Assembly (NCBI GenBank): GCA_031841125.1
Contig: CM063106.1
Coordinates: 36,514,001-36,578,000, forward strand
Length of the DNA stretch: 64,000 bases
Direction of reading: 5' to 3'
Source of the DNA: Acanthococcus lagerstroemiae
Taxonomy: Eukaryota; Arthropoda; Insecta; Hemiptera; Eriococcidae
The notes under the pieces: model-generated
What the model saw: the letters and a program-made list of their open reading frames with translations, nothing else
Database searches by the model: none
What the model was told of the DNA's origin: nothing
Part shown: piece by piece, positions 63,044 through 64,000 of the stretch
Layout of the letters: the number at the start of each line of letters is the position of its first letter
Position numbering within the stretch: the stretch's first letter is position 1
Program-made: the position numbers and the translations under genes

Positions 63044-63490
63044 CCGATTATCCACCCTAAGTGGAGCTGAAGGTGGGCGGATAACGAAAAGGGTGGATGA
63101 TCTGAAAACGTGTATCTAAAAACATTAAGGTGGTAGGTTATTTTATACAAAGGGGGGAAAAAAGTGTTTTCGGCTTTTTTTTGGTTAATGAAGGGGAAGA
63201 AAGACAATGCTGTGAAGAAAAAAGCTAAAAAGGATTGCTAGCTCTTGTTCTTCAAACACCAACGACTTTTCCAGCTTTGAAAAAGCATTGTGAGCGTTCA
63301 TAATATTTACTGACACTTTTATTACTAGTTCATCATCATCATCATCATTAGATGTGGTAAGGACTAAGGCTATGCTTTCAGTGAGATTTTGGATTATCCG
63401 TCCTCAGGCGGATAACCCGGGGGCGGATAAATTCGAGGCGAAGATTCCGGAGCGCGGATGAATCGATGGCGGACAATCGGGAGTCTACTG
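63034..63490. mobile_element. pogo/Tigger-like MITE with TA target duplication
   Basis: The left end is CAGTAGACTACCGATTATCC and the right end CGGACAATCGGGAGTCTACTG (20 of its bases shown as GGACAATCGGGAGTCTACTG). TA lies on each side (63032-63033, 63491-63492). GGCGGATAA words recur internally. A (CAT)n tract sits at 63331-63350. No transposase. Confidence 0.8.
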
Positions 63491-64000
63491 TATGACAAAA
63501 ATTGAGGACATCTATATCAAAATTCTGGAATGTTACCGTATGATTCAAATTTGTATAAGAAATTATCTTGCGCGTCACCTGGAGCTGACGTGAAGCCTTT
63601 CTTCGTTTCCATGCCATAACTGAGTTCAGGCCGGCTTCATCAGTTTCCATATCTAACATGTATGTATTCTAGAATGACTTGAGAACAGGACGAACAGTAC
63701 GTCATTCGTAGTTCTTTTTTCAGGATAGTGTAGAATTGGATTGCTGTGTGGAGATTATGCCAATTTTCCCACTAAAAGCCACTTTTTTCCCAACTTACCA
63801 ATTTTCCACCACTATTTTGAATCATGGGCCACTTTTACCTCTTTCTTGTTTATCGCACTTTTTCTAAAACTTTATCGCCCTTTGTGCTGTGAAATAATGT
63901 ACGCCTCTCATGCAAATAAGTGAAAAAATGACTTCTGCGATTCACTTCACTCAGCTTCACTTCGTGGGTTCGTGGGTCGTATCATCATTACAGAGTGCCC

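Larger units (their letters stand above)
12858..64000 (+). other. spen: spen intron 1 (5' part, continues past the window)
   Basis: The intron starts at the GTAAGC donor after exon 1. No RRM continuation with a plausible acceptor was seen on the + strand in the remaining 51 kb, and the minus strand shows only transposon-derived coding remnants. A long first intron is common for spen in animals. It is filled with LINEs, SINEs, MITEs, foldbacks and local duplications, listed separately. I cannot exclude other genes or non-coding exons inside it. Confidence 0.7.

Noticed and set aside
1..64000. CRISPR arrays, operons or prokaryotic genes
   Set aside because: No regularly spaced repeats or long prokaryote-like ORFs; the window has eukaryotic splice signals, SINEs and LINEs.

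Overview
This window reads as insect (at least arthropod) nuclear DNA. It is AT-rich, has almost no long open reading frames, and is packed with degraded transposable elements. The only recognised host gene is the 5' end of split ends (spen; SPEN/SHARP in vertebrates). Its first coding exon (12775-12857, + strand) encodes the conserved N-terminus containing ETRHLWVGNLPENIRED and then HFK, and ends at a consensus GTAAGC splice donor. I found no continuation of the first RRM downstream, so about 51 kb (12858-64000) is best read as part of a very large first intron. The species cannot be named from the sequence; the LINE and hAT content fits many insect orders.

Upstream of spen (1-11900): a graveyard of DNA transposons. 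Several hAT-type non-autonomous elements are recognisable from CAG-type ends and 8-bp (or near 8-bp) target duplications: 1024-1198, 3673-3838, 4993-5418, 6106-6285 and 9825-10097. A larger nested one lies at 4651-6025. A broken hAT-like transposase gene (ZMYM1-like type) lies on the minus strand at about 9269-11245. The spen promoter and 5' leader (about 11950-12774) are CpG-rich compared with their surroundings. If transcribed, the leader carries four short upstream ORFs, the last overlapping the spen start codon.

Intron, first half (12858-33850): two copies of one LINE family (17865-20866 on +, 22815-24350 on -) carry nested insertions. A 129-bp SINE-like element and a second LINE fragment inserted at overlapping target sites in the second copy; a second, longer copy of the SINE-like element sits at 27018-27193 with a perfect 12-bp target duplication. 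From about 29590 to 33640 there is a diverged minisatellite (unit about 75-80 bp) broken up by a LINE fragment, a perfect-TIR palindrome with a 9-bp target duplication, a 1.3-kb TIR element, a 407-bp foldback element and a tRNA-derived SINE.

Intron, second half (33850-64000): a third, nearly full-length LINE copy of the same family (about 37640-41560, -) keeps recognisable endonuclease and reverse transcriptase remnants but is disabled and carries at least three MITE insertions. Two further members of a TIR family first seen at 31055 occur at 35921 and 43655. Other items are a second tRNA-SINE with a 15-bp target duplication (51249-51444), MITEs at 52786, 58804 and 63034 (pogo/Tigger-like), a near-perfect 31-bp hairpin at 47903-48001, and many local duplications. 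Several CpG-richer patches (about 28500, 34400, 42100 and 49500) could be alternative promoters or enhancers, but sequence alone does not show that. All coordinates were worked out by eye. Target duplications and TIRs were read directly; family assignments come from general knowledge of these element types.
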